Origin: an uncultured Saprospiraceae bacterium
GTDB lineage: Bacteria; Bacteroidota; Bacteroidia; Chitinophagales; Saprospiraceae
Length of the DNA: 40,091 nt
NCBI GenBank assembly: GCA_937872385.1
Contig: CALMSO010000100.1
Coordinates: 1-40,091 of the forward strand
Direction of reading: 5' to 3'
A model generated the notes under the pieces. That model ran no database searches. It was not told where the DNA came from and saw only the letters and a list, made by a program, of their open reading frames with translations. Both the position numbers and the translations under genes were made by a program. Positions 7,454 through 15,355 of the stretch are shown one piece after another; position 1 is the first letter of the stretch, and each line of letters opens with the position of its first letter.

Positions 7454-8386
7454 TTACATGGGGTACAAGCCAAAACGCGCATGGCTACTGGTGCCAGGTG
7501 CTAAGCTAATGCGTCCTTCGCCATTGTTGAAGGCGTCTATATTACAGGTCATCGGCTCAATGGCCAAAGAGCGGCGGTGCGGCGGCGTGAATAATTGTAG
7601 AAAATTGAACTTGCCGGGGCCAGTTTCCTGCCAAAGGCAGAGGCCGTAGTCAGGGCTTCGCAGTAGTACTTCGGCGGTCGGCTGTTCGGTAGTTAGTGCA
7701 AAGCAAGTATCAAAAACAGTGTGTTTAATTGTTTGAAATTCAATGAATTGTGTATAATTTGTTCGTTGCCCAGTGGGCAGCATTCGGGCATCCACCTCCA
7801 CGCGGGCGCAGGGTGGCATTTGCAGTTGGAGGGTATCTACGGTATCGCTCAGGCGCAGGTAGGGGTGCCAGCCAAAGCCAAGGGGAATGGGCTGCGTGTC
7901 GTCATTTTGAAAAAGCATTTCCACCGAAAAACGGCCCGGCGCTTCCATTTTGAATGTGATAGCAAACGTAAAAGCGAAAGGGTAGCCAGGGTCTATGGCT
8001 TTGCCAGCATACAAACAAGTGATGGCCGCAGCATCTTCCGCAAGGTCAATTTCTGCTACGCGCATTTCGCGGCTCATGCCAAAGCCGTGCAGCGCATTGC
8101 CAGTATCGGGGTCGTTTATTGGGCATTGATAGGTGGTATCCGCCCAGGTGTAGCGCCCGTCGCGCAGGCGATTCGGAAACGGAAACAGCACTACGTTTTT
8201 TGCCCATTTGTTGCGCTCCATTTCTTGAGGCGTGGCGTAGGCGTCGAGCACAGCGCGGCCGCCGAAGGTCAAGTCGAGCAGGCAAGCGCCAAAGGCAGGC
8301 ACCAATGCAAAGCCATTGCCGGATGCCGGATGCTGGAGGGTAAATTTTTCGTAATTGCCAAAAGGGCTAATGTCTAATTGGTACAT
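7454..8386 (-). CDS. aldose 1-epimerase family protein
   Basis: The product is 310 aa. Members of this galactose-mutarotase-like beta-sandwich family interconvert alpha and beta anomers of aldoses. Key residues are visible in the right order: Arg73 (FPFPNRLRDGRY), His100 (NALHGFG), His174 (GFGWHPYL) and the catalytic-base Glu277 (SLAIEPMTC). No signal peptide is present, so it is cytoplasmic. No other galactose genes are near, so the substrate is open; the family also contains hexose-6-phosphate epimerases. The gene lies 65 bp ahead of the response-regulator gene on the same strand. A full TATCTTTG -7 box (8445-8452, minus strand) lies about 60 nt upstream of the start. Confidence 0.88.
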   Translation of the reverse strand: MYQLDISPFGNYEKFTLQHPASGNGFALVPAFGACLLDLTFGGRAVLDAYATPQEMERNKWAKNVVLFPFPNRLRDGRYTWADTTYQCPINDPDTGNALHGFGMSREMRVAEIDLAEDAAAITCLYAGKAIDPGYPFAFTFAITFKMEAPGRFSVEMLFQNDDTQPIPLGFGWHPYLRLSDTVDTLQLQMPPCARVEVDARMLPTGQRTNYTQFIEFQTIKHTVFDTCFALTTEQPTAEVLLRSPDYGLCLWQETGPGKFNFLQLFTPPHRRSLAIEPMTCNIDAFNNGEGRISLAPGTSSHARFGLYPM

Positions 8387-8444
8387 AGTTGGCGGCTTTC
8401 GTTTTTACAAAAAAAAATCAGGATAATAGATTTTCCTTTCGGGG

Positions 8445-8452
8445 CAAAGATA
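8445..8452 (-). promoter_or_regulatory. candidate -7 box of the aldose 1-epimerase gene
   Basis: TATCTTTG on the minus strand is a full match to TAnnTTTG, 58 nt upstream of the start codon. The -33 region is not well conserved. The 277-bp region 8387-8663 contains nothing else I can name; no promoter for the divergent ACP gene is evident in it. Confidence 0.4.
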
Positions 8453-8663
8453 AATAATTGGGCTTGGTGTCAGCGGCTCATCTTTGGGGCAGCTTATCAT
8501 TGAGCAAAAGCAACTAAAAAACTTGGTAGATAAAAAAGCGCATTTGGTCGGTTTTCAGGATGCTTCCGCAAAATAAGTGCCTTTATGTAGCAACGGAGAC
8601 ACACCGCCGTGCGTTATGCAATGGCCAGATGAAATCATTGTAACAACATAAAAAAGACGACTA

Positions 8664-8903
8664 ATGAGAACAATCACAGAAGATCAAATCATTCACTTTA
8701 TCAGTACGGCTTGCAAAGTGCCCTCTTCACGCATTCATCCGCATACGAGCCTGCGCGACGATTTGCTGCTCGATTCCGTTGATGTTTTATTGCTAATCGC
8801 CGCTTTAGAAAACAATTTTAAGGTATATTTGACCAAAGAAGAGGCCGAAGCCATTGATACGGCTTATGAAGCCAATTATTATGTGCAAAAACATGCTGCC
8901 TGA
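8664..8903 (+). CDS. acyl carrier protein-like protein
   Basis: The 79-aa product has the size and four-helix layout of an acyl carrier protein. The phosphopantetheine attachment site is Ser38 in LLLDSVDVLLLIAALENNF, which fits the D-S-(L/V)-(D/E) signature. The N-terminus (MRTITEDQIIHFISTACKVP) matches helix 1. The carrier arm would hold acyl groups as thioesters in the cytoplasm. It is not next to fatty-acid synthesis genes (fabF, fabD, fabG), so it is not the housekeeping ACP by context. It is followed after only 3 nt by a gene of unknown function, so the two are almost certainly co-translated. Its partner enzymes are not in the window. Confidence 0.85.
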   Translation: MRTITEDQIIHFISTACKVPSSRIHPHTSLRDDLLLDSVDVLLLIAALENNFKVYLTKEEAEAIDTAYEANYYVQKHAA

Positions 8904-8906
8904 ATT

Positions 8907-9509
8907 ATGCCACCTACCAGTCGGGCCGAACAGTTAGCGCGGGTCGCCTTCGACCTAAACATGGACTTTCAGCCGAAAGACGACTGGGGGGTGCTGAATC
9001 TGCTCAAAGATTTTCGCCTCTTTCAGCAAGGCGGCCGCAAACGCATTGAGCACATCATGCGCCAGCGCGGCGATATGCTCGAAATGGATGTACGCATCTT
9101 CGACTATCGCTACACCATTAGTAGTGGCAAAAGCAGCAAAACCTTCAAGCAGACGGTGTTTTTTATGCAGTCAAAAAAACTGGGGCTGCCGCAGTTTCTG
9201 ATGCGGCCTGAGCACTTTTTTCACAAGGTAGGTGAATGGCTCAACCTCACCCGGGATATTGATTTTGAAGCGTTTCCGGCATTTTCTGACCAATACTGGC
9301 TGCAAAGCGAGGACGAAGACTACCTGCGCGCTTCCCTCTCCCCACCTTTTCTGCACTTTTTTTCTATCGAAAAAGACTGGCGCCTCGAAGGGGTCAATTA
9401 TTTCCTCATTTTTTACCGCAAGGAAAAACTGCTGCCACCTGCCCAAATCAAAGAATTTTACCGAAAAGGCATGAAAGTCTGCGAAATGCTCTACCAAAAC
9501 GAGCTGTAA
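8907..9509 (+). CDS. hypothetical protein, 200 aa, coupled to the ACP gene
   Basis: I do not recognise a named family. The protein is soluble, rich in aromatic residues and Lys, and has no signal peptide or membrane helix. Distinctive stretches are KRIEHIMRQRGDMLEMDVRI, SSKTFKQTVFFMQSKKLGLP, QFLMRPEHFFHKVGEWL and DIDFEAFPAFSDQYWLQSED. The pattern of a strand-rich core and a C-terminal helix (QIKEFYRKGMKVCEMLYQNE) recalls bacterial proteins of unknown function that usually carry an N-terminal membrane segment; that segment is missing here. The start is 4 nt after the ACP stop, so the pair is one operon. The gene converges with the CpcT-like gene, with 6 nt between stops. Confidence 0.75.
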   Translation: MPPTSRAEQLARVAFDLNMDFQPKDDWGVLNLLKDFRLFQQGGRKRIEHIMRQRGDMLEMDVRIFDYRYTISSGKSSKTFKQTVFFMQSKKLGLPQFLMRPEHFFHKVGEWLNLTRDIDFEAFPAFSDQYWLQSEDEDYLRASLSPPFLHFFSIEKDWRLEGVNYFLIFYRKEKLLPPAQIKEFYRKGMKVCEMLYQNEL

Positions 9510-9515
9510 CTGCAG

Positions 9516-10166
9516 CTACCGGCGGCGGCGTCTTTCATAAATAATCGGCGTGTCGTAAGGCGTGAGGCGCTGCCCATCTTTCTCCAATAGCTCCATCACT
9601 TCCAAGCGGTTTTTCGTGATTTTTTCAATTAGCGTAAAGCGCATTCCGTTGCCCAATTCGTTGGGGGCATTCAGATAGAAAGCCCTGCCGCGCAGTTCGT
9701 ACTCCGCTGGCTTGAAAGTAGGCGAGGGTTTGAGCAGATGATAATCAAATGACAGGTTCGGGTTGTCGTTGGTCACTTCGGCGACGGGGATGTCTGGCGG
9801 CAGTTGAAAAACGCTGAGTCGCACGCGGTCCGGCCCCGCATCCTGAAAGAGGAACAAATAGGGCTTGATGTCGGTTGGCTTGCCAGGATATTCGTAATAA
9901 CTTTCTTCCAGCAGGAAAAAGCCATTGAGATCGGGCGGCAGGTTGCGAATTTTGTCATTGGCTACCCGATTGATGTGGCGTGCAAAGGGATGCTTTGGAG
10001 TGCCTTTTTTTTGTTGCTGCGCAATTTGGCGGGTATTGTCAAAATCGCCAGTGATATAGGTGCGAAACAAATCGAGGGCACGGGCAGGTTGTTTTTGGGC
10101 CCAAAGCGAGCCGCCGACCGTGAGCAGAGTTACCGACAGACAGAGCAGTATTTTTTGGTTAAGCAT
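9516..10166 (-). CDS. secreted CpcT/CpeT-like (DUF1001) protein
   Basis: The product is 216 aa. It starts with a clear signal peptide (MLNQKILLCLSVTLLTVGGS, cleaved near AQ at 23-24). The mature part shows FRTYITGDFDNTRQ (35-48), HPFARHINRVANDKIRNLP, then FFLLEESYYEYPGK (83-96) and a strand-rich half. The tract of aromatic, x-x-G-D-F-x-N-x-x-Q followed about 40 residues later by an E-(E/Q)-x-Y strand resembles the CpcT/CpeT chromophore-lyase-like calycin family. Cyanobacterial members attach bilins to phycobiliproteins, and non-photosynthetic homologues have no assigned role. A bilin-lyase function is not implied here. The C-terminus is basic (YERRRRR). Assignment is by eye and moderate. Confidence 0.55.
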   Translation of the reverse strand: MLNQKILLCLSVTLLTVGGSLWAQKQPARALDLFRTYITGDFDNTRQIAQQQKKGTPKHPFARHINRVANDKIRNLPPDLNGFFLLEESYYEYPGKPTDIKPYLFLFQDAGPDRVRLSVFQLPPDIPVAEVTNDNPNLSFDYHLLKPSPTFKPAEYELRGRAFYLNAPNELGNGMRFTLIEKITKNRLEVMELLEKDGQRLTPYDTPIIYERRRRR

Positions 10167-10412
10167 ACGACTTTTGTTTTTGAAAATGGATTTTGTTCAA
10201 AACAGCATTGAAAATTGCAACTTTTTTACATTCCAACAGTTCCCTACATGTCATCGGATTGTCATCCAAAGCTTTTGTTAAGACAATTGTTAATATTATC
10301 TAAAAACAGAAAGCACTTGGAAAAAGCCAATCCGGCCCTTTGTCAAAACGGTGTTTTGCAAAACAGAAAAGTAAAAATACCGTCAAAATTAACCACACGA
10401 TTTAAAACGAAC

Positions 10413-12902
10413 ATGAAAAAATTTCTGCTCTTCACCCTATTGACCCTCGGATTGTTCACATCTTTGCAGGCACAACCCCCCGGCAACTTCCAGCGCAGCA
10501 CTACGCCCACCATCACCGGTCGGATTTCAGGCGTATTGATTGATTCAACAAGTAACAACCCCGTGGAGTTCGCTACCGTTGTACTGATTAACGCCAGAAC
10601 CAACGCCCAAATAGATGGCGGCATCACGGATGAAAAAGGAGCTTTCAAGCTCAACGAAGTGCGCATTGGTACTTACGAATTGCATGTTTCTTTTCTGGGA
10701 TACCGGAGCAAAGTGGTGAAAGGCATCGAGCTGACACCCGCCAAACCGGATTACGACGCCGGTAAAATTCAAATGCTGCCCGAAGGCGTGACGCTGGCCG
10801 AGGTGCAAGTGACCGGGCAAGCAGCAGTAGTAGAAAATCGCATTGATAAATTAGTGTATAATGCCGACCGCGACGTGACTTCGCTGGGTGGTGATGCATC
10901 GGATTTGTTGCAAAAAGTGCCTCTCCTCTCGGTGGATGCTGAAGGAAATGTGTCCTTGCGCGGCTCTTCCAATGTGCAAATATTGATTAATGGCAAGCCT
11001 TCTACGATGTTTTCTACCAATCCGGCGGATGCCCTGCGCACCATTCCGGCCGATCAAATCAAAACGGTGGAGGTCATCACTACACCTACCGCCAAATTCG
11101 ATGGCGAAGGTTCCGGTGGCATTATCAACATCATCACCAAAAAGAAAAACATGGAGGGCATGACTGGCTCGGTGAGCACCACCGTAGGCAACCGCTCCAA
11201 TCGCGGAAGCGCCAATCTCAACTACGCTCGCGGACGCTTCGGTGCTAACTTTAGCGGCAGCGGCTGGTACAATCCAAACCGCCCTTCGTATAGCAATTTC
11301 CTGCGGGTGGACCAAGTGAACGGGCAGGAGCGCCGGCTGGAGCAAAATGGCGGTGGCGATGGCATGTTCTTTGGGCCGCGCGCCAACCTTGGGATGTTTT
11401 ATGACATCAATGCCTACAATAGTATCAATAGCTCGATTGGCTTCCGGGGCTTTGGCCGGTACAATGAAAACATCATTGACGCTACGTATGTGGATCCTAT
11501 CCTCGGTTTAGACCAGGTTTATTCGCGCAGCAGCGAGTCGCGCTCGTTTCGCAGTGGGTTGGATTGGAACCTCGACTACAAACGCACCTTCAAAAATCCG
11601 GAACAGGAACTGAGCTTTGGTGTGCAAGTGGACGTAGATTTCAATACCGCCAGAAACAACTTCGACCAATCGGGCAATGACGCCAGCTTATTGCAACGCA
11701 ACGTCAACGAAAACTTTGGTACCAATACCGAAACAACCCTGCAAGTGGACTATGTGCAGCCGCTTGGCAAAGCCGTAAAAATGGAAACCGGTGCCAAGGG
11801 CATCATTCGTCGGATAGATAGCGACTTTTTTTACGATGAATTTGACTTTGCCCTCAATCAGTTTGTGCGCAATCAATTGGCTTCCGACATTTTCTACTAC
11901 GACCAAGACGTATTTGCAGGCTATTTGTCTTTCAATGCCAAAATTGGCAAAAAAATAGGCATGGTAGCTGGTGCGCGCTATGAGCAAACCGCTATTGCAG
12001 GTGATTATGATTTCAACGAAACCCGTTTTTCTAATAATTATGGCAACCTGCTGCCGAGTGCTATTGTCAGCTATAATCTGAGCCAAGTTTCCAGCATTAA
12101 GGCTTCGTTTACGCAGCGTATTCGCCGGCCGGGCTTGCGTTTTGTCAATCCGTATGTGGACCTGAGCGACCCCCGCGACGTGTCGGTGGGCAATCCTGAA
12201 CTGCTGCCGGAAGTTACCGACCAGTACGAAATCAATTATGGCACTTATGTGAAAGGCGTGGTGTTGAATGCCTCGATCTTTTATCGCCAAACCAGAGACA
12301 ATATTGAAAATTTCCTCGAAATCGGTGAAGATGGCGTTTCGCTCAATACCTTCCGCAATATCGGCCGCACCGATTCTTACGGTGCCAGCTTATTCTCTTC
12401 GGTCAATATTCGGGAAAAACTGACCCTGCGCGCCAGTGCGACGGTTTCTACCTACAGCTCAGAAGCCATTATCAATGGGCTACCCCTGAGCCGCTCTTCG
12501 GTTATTTGGAATGGCAATATGAACGGTACGCTTTCTTTGAAAAAGGGCTTTAAGGTAGAGGCATTTGGCTTTTACAATTCGCCGCGCCAGTCCATTCAAG
12601 GTTTTCGGGCCGCGTTTTCGATGTTTAGTTTTGGCGTGCTCAAGGAGTTCAGCAAGCGCTTTACGATGGGTATGAATGTATCGCAGCCTTTTGCCCGCGA
12701 CCTGAAATTCCGCAACCAGGCGGAAGGTCCCAATTTCTATTTTGAAAGCTTGAATGCAGTGGCAATTCGTTCCATAGGTGTCAACGTCAATTATCGCTTT
12801 GGCAAACTCGACTTCAAGGAGCGCACACGCAATCGCGGCAATCGTAACAACGACCTCAAGCAGGGCGACGACGATAGCGGCATGGGCGGCGGCCCAAGAT
12901 AA
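10413..12902 (+). CDS. TonB-dependent outer-membrane receptor-like protein
   Basis: The product is 829 aa. It has a signal peptide (MKKFLLFTLLTLGLFTSLQA) and a carboxypeptidase-regulatory-like domain at about 35-115 (GVLIDSTSNNPVEFATVVLI, FLGYRSKVVKGIEL). A plug-like domain lies at about 120-240 (DLLQKVPLLSVDAEGNVSLR, GSSNVQILINGKPS, GEGSGGIINIITKKK). A long barrel follows to the end, of the type called outer membrane beta-barrel family 3. The C-terminus ends in a charged Asn/Arg/Gly/Asp tail after the last strand (NVNYRFGKLDFKER). No SusD partner follows, so it is not a SusCD glycan pair; the ligand is unknown. The frame is open back to 10215, but the ATG at 10413 gives the signal peptide. 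A terminator lies 118 nt after the stop. Confidence 0.88.
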   Translation: MKKFLLFTLLTLGLFTSLQAQPPGNFQRSTTPTITGRISGVLIDSTSNNPVEFATVVLINARTNAQIDGGITDEKGAFKLNEVRIGTYELHVSFLGYRSKVVKGIELTPAKPDYDAGKIQMLPEGVTLAEVQVTGQAAVVENRIDKLVYNADRDVTSLGGDASDLLQKVPLLSVDAEGNVSLRGSSNVQILINGKPSTMFSTNPADALRTIPADQIKTVEVITTPTAKFDGEGSGGIINIITKKKNMEGMTGSVSTTVGNRSNRGSANLNYARGRFGANFSGSGWYNPNRPSYSNFLRVDQVNGQERRLEQNGGGDGMFFGPRANLGMFYDINAYNSINSSIGFRGFGRYNENIIDATYVDPILGLDQVYSRSSESRSFRSGLDWNLDYKRTFKNPEQELSFGVQVDVDFNTARNNFDQSGNDASLLQRNVNENFGTNTETTLQVDYVQPLGKAVKMETGAKGIIRRIDSDFFYDEFDFALNQFVRNQLASDIFYYDQDVFAGYLSFNAKIGKKIGMVAGARYEQTAIAGDYDFNETRFSNNYGNLLPSAIVSYNLSQVSSIKASFTQRIRRPGLRFVNPYVDLSDPRDVSVGNPELLPEVTDQYEINYGTYVKGVVLNASIFYRQTRDNIENFLEIGEDGVSLNTFRNIGRTDSYGASLFSSVNIREKLTLRASATVSTYSSEAIINGLPLSRSSVIWNGNMNGTLSLKKGFKVEAFGFYNSPRQSIQGFRAAFSMFSFGVLKEFSKRFTMGMNVSQPFARDLKFRNQAEGPNFYFESLNAVAIRSIGVNVNYRFGKLDFKERTRNRGNRNNDLKQGDDDSGMGGGPR

Positions 12903-13019
12903 GCAGCAGGCTTCGGTGCGTCACTTGTCTGATTATTGTATAATCATGTTGGCGCATTAGCAATAGGCACAAAGACAAATTTTGTTTTGTGAATTCAAAT
13001 CGTTTATTAATTAAGGATA

Positions 13020-13052
13020 GGGCGCTCTCAAACCGGGGGCGTCTTTTTTTTT
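13020..13052 (+). terminator. Rho-independent terminator after the TonB-receptor gene
   Basis: A 10-bp stem (13020-13029 with 13035-13044, four G-U pairs), loop AAACC, then a run of T to 13052. It lies downstream of the receptor stop and upstream of the repeat-rich gap. Confidence 0.6.
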
Positions 13053-13120
13053 CATAATAAGGAATATCTTCCTGCGTAAATCATGATATTTGCAGCATTG
13101 AAAGGGAAAAAGCGTTCTTA

Positions 13121-13221
13121 CGCAATTTGTGATTTACGAAGTCCGATTTTATATTTTGTGAACCCCTGCAAAACAATTTTTTTGAAATAAAAAGTACATT
13201 ATTTCCAATTGAAAAGGATAT
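13121..13221 (-). repeat. interspersed intergenic repeat, copy 1
   Basis: Read on the minus strand, 13221 down to about 13189 contains TTTTCAATTG and GTACTT, and 13149 down to 13133 reads AAATCGGACTTCGTAAA. The same two blocks occur in the same order and at similar spacing on the plus strand at 20061-20142. The 12903-13527 gap around it also holds a 9-bp inverted repeat (CGTAAATCA 13075-13083 / TGATTTACG 13130-13138), the terminator and the palindromes, and no gene. Confidence 0.45.
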
Positions 13222-13240
13222 TGATGGGAATACCGAGTTA

Positions 13241-13386
13241 ACGCCGAAGGGGTGAAAATTTATAGATAATTGATAATCAATAGCTTTAAACCCAAAGAGG
13301 GAGACACAGCGCTCGTATAATATATCACCCCGCTGGGGTTTAAGTCGCCTTTTTATATTCTTATAATTATATCACCCCTACGGGGT
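13241..13386. repeat. cluster of three ACCCC-nnn-GGGGT palindromes
   Basis: Two closely related units, ATATCACCCCGCTGGGGTTT (core 13327-13339) and ATATCACCCCTACGGGGTTT (core 13374-13386), sit 47 bp apart in the same orientation. A third, less perfect unit in the opposite orientation (ACGCCGAAGGGGTGAAAATT, core 13241-13253) lies upstream. Each core can form a 5-bp stem with a 3-nt loop, the third with one mismatch. Similar short palindromic repeats are, from memory, widespread between genes in Bacteroidota. Their role is unknown. Confidence 0.6.
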
Positions 13387-13439
13387 TTGTTTTTACGTAT
13401 GCCTAATGTTTTAATTATTTGAACCCAATATTCGTATTA

Positions 13440-13467
13440 TTTGCAGCCATTCATTTTAATAAATTTG
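13440..13467 (+). promoter_or_regulatory. candidate promoter of the YbjJ-like MFS gene
   Basis: TTTG (13440-13443) and TAAATTTG (13460-13467) match both halves of the Bacteroidota consensus, but the spacer is 16 nt, slightly short. The leader would be about 55 nt. Confidence 0.4.
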
Positions 13468-13527
13468 GATTAAAATACGCATTATCAACTTATTGCATTG
13501 CAAAAAGTATTATAAACAACGCACTTC

Positions 13528-14661
13528 ATGCGCAAACATCGCTGGGCAGTATCCATTTTTTTCTGGATTAATGGTTTTATCTATGCCAATTGGGTGGCGC
13601 GCCTCCCGGAAATCCAGCAATTATATGGCGTTTCCAATGCCATGCTGGGTACGCTCCTGCTCTGCCTCGCGGCGGGTGCTATGGTGGCGATGCCTTTTTC
13701 TGGGTGGTTGACCTTGCGTTTTGGTAGCCGGCAAATTACGGCTGCTACGGGTATAGTGTTTTGTATGGTGATACCTTTGCTGCCGCTGATTACGCACCTC
13801 GGGCTGGTGGCGGTGCTGTTTGTACTCGTCGGGATGCTCAATGGCGCGATGGATGTATCTATGAATGGGCAGGGCGTGTACGTGGAGCGGATGTATCAGC
13901 GCCCGATTTTGTCTTCGTTTCACGCGATGTTCAGCATTGGTATGGCGATGGGGGCAGGCCTTGGCGCGGTGGCGGCGCACGGGCAGGTGGGTTTGTTCGT
14001 ACATTTTACGTTGGGCTGCGCGCTCAGTTTGGGCTTAGTGCTTTGGGCGGCTCGGCATTTAGTAAACGACGCAGGTGAGAAAGCAGTCAGTGCTGCGGCT
14101 GGCAGTGGTTTTCGTTTGCCCACGCGCGCTATTCTTCCGCTTGGTATCATTGCTTTTTGTGGCATGACCGGCGAAGGCTCCATGGCTGATTGGTCGGCAA
14201 TTTATATGAATAAAGTGGTGGGTAAAGATGTCGGTTTTTCCGCTTTGACTTTCGGCGTCTTCACTACGGCTATGACGATTGGGCGCATCTTCGGCGATTA
14301 TTTTACAGCACAATTGGGCAAGGAGCGGCTGCTACTGTACAATAGCGTGGCAGCCATCGGCGGGCTGAGTTTGGTAATATTGTGGCCGCAACCCTGGCCG
14401 GTATTGACCGGTTTTTTCTTAGTTGGTTTGGGGCTGGCTACAGTGGTGCCTATCATTTATTCGGCGGCGGGCAATACGCCAGGCGTGGCGCCGAGCGTGG
14501 GTATTGCTATGGCTACTACCGTTGGGTATGCCGGTTTTTTTGTGGGGCCGCCCGTCATTGGTTATTTATCCGATATTTTTACTCTGCGTATCGGGCTGAC
14601 TTTCAGTTTGTTACTATTTGTTGTAATGTTGCTGTTAGTCCGCAGACATCGTTTCCAATAA
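13528..14661 (+). CDS. MFS transporter, YbjJ-like
   Basis: The product is a 377-aa inner-membrane protein with about 12 hydrophobic segments. The N-terminal half shows ANWVARLPEIQQLYGVSNAM, then GWLTLRFGSRQI (the loop-2 MFS motif), GAMDVSMNGQGVYVERMYQR and PILSSFHAMFSIG. This combination of W-x-x-R-L-P, M-D-x-S-M-N-x-Q-G and S-S-F-H is the pattern of E. coli YbjJ and its relatives, which are distant from the FucP sugar symporters. The substrate is unknown. The second half carries GMTGEGSMADWSAIYM. The gene converges with the lipoprotein gene, leaving 8 bp between stops. An overlapping start in another frame at 13493 is a shadow. Confidence 0.85.
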   Translation: MRKHRWAVSIFFWINGFIYANWVARLPEIQQLYGVSNAMLGTLLLCLAAGAMVAMPFSGWLTLRFGSRQITAATGIVFCMVIPLLPLITHLGLVAVLFVLVGMLNGAMDVSMNGQGVYVERMYQRPILSSFHAMFSIGMAMGAGLGAVAAHGQVGLFVHFTLGCALSLGLVLWAARHLVNDAGEKAVSAAAGSGFRLPTRAILPLGIIAFCGMTGEGSMADWSAIYMNKVVGKDVGFSALTFGVFTTAMTIGRIFGDYFTAQLGKERLLLYNSVAAIGGLSLVILWPQPWPVLTGFFLVGLGLATVVPIIYSAAGNTPGVAPSVGIAMATTVGYAGFFVGPPVIGYLSDIFTLRIGLTFSLLLFVVMLLLVRRHRFQ

Positions 14662-14669
14662 AGGCTGTT

Positions 14670-15305
14670 TTATTCTGTGCCCCAAGGGGCGGCAGGTTCG
14701 GGAACCTCCTGCGTGAGGTCGAAACGCACACTAAAGAACCGCTCGGTGCCGAGGCGGCGTAGATTGTAGGTGAAATGTTCGCCTGGGCTAAGTTCGATCC
14801 ACCAGACGCTGGCCGCAGCTCCCGGTAGCAAGTCGAGGGTGTATTGATCTGCCGGAAAAATCTGCAATTGGTCGGAGCCGCTATTGGAGGCAATGCCGCC
14901 GTACATGGTGATGGCATCTGGCGAGCCGTCCTCGTGGCGGTGGTCGTGCTTGAGCTGGATGCGCTCACCCATTAGCCGTAATACCCAGGTGCGCGAGCGA
15001 TCGTCACCCACGAAAAAAGGAATGCGTATCTCTTCATCGGCGCAGGCGCGCAGGTGCATGACGAGGTCTTTATTCGCAAAGGTAGTATCGTTTTCAGGGG
15101 CGGCTACTACCGTACCTGCGTAAGCCTTGCCGCACAGTTGTTGCAAAGCACCCCAAAAAGCAGTGCTGCCGCCATGGTCGTGCCCCTCGTGGTCGTGATG
15201 GTCGCTGTGTTGTTCTAAATATTTTTGCAATTCGCGCGCTTCTTTTTGGGCGTTATTACAAGCGGATAAACCGATGATGATTAGCAATAATGTCAGATAT
15301 TTCAT
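14670..15305 (-). CDS. lipoprotein with His-rich segment
   Basis: The product is 211 aa. It has a lipoprotein signal peptide with lipobox LSAC and Cys16 as the lipidated residue. After a short helix follows QHSDHHDHEGHDHGG (32-46), with seven His and four Asp, a likely site for Zn, Cu or Ni. The rest is a strand-rich domain with GALQQLCGKAYAGTVV, FANKDLVMHLRACADEEIRI and RSRTWVLRLMGERIQLKHDH. This resembles a conserved periplasmic family of unknown function that I know only as hypothetical proteins. It lies 50 bp after the HGSNAT-like gene on the same strand and is probably co-transcribed with it. The His cluster may reflect storage or sensing of metal, which is an inference. Confidence 0.75.
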   Translation of the reverse strand: MKYLTLLLIIIGLSACNNAQKEARELQKYLEQHSDHHDHEGHDHGGSTAFWGALQQLCGKAYAGTVVAAPENDTTFANKDLVMHLRACADEEIRIPFFVGDDRSRTWVLRLMGERIQLKHDHRHEDGSPDAITMYGGIASNSGSDQLQIFPADQYTLDLLPGAAASVWWIELSPGEHFTYNLRRLGTERFFSVRFDLTQEVPEPAAPWGTE

Positions 15306-15355
15306 GTTTGATTAATTTTGTTTATTAATCGTTTTTGGCTATTCGCCAACCAGCA

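Noticed and set aside
7721..8377. 218-aa plus-strand open frame across the aldose 1-epimerase gene
   Set aside because: The minus strand carries all catalytic residues of the epimerase. The plus frame is a composition-driven shadow.
11688..12290. 200-aa minus-strand open frame inside the TonB-receptor gene
   Set aside because: Antisense to the receptor barrel. No start context or domain supports it.
12903..13527. A small gene or RNA in the 625-bp gap
   Set aside because: No open frame with coding character and no tRNA- or riboswitch-like fold was seen. The structure is explained by a terminator and repeats.
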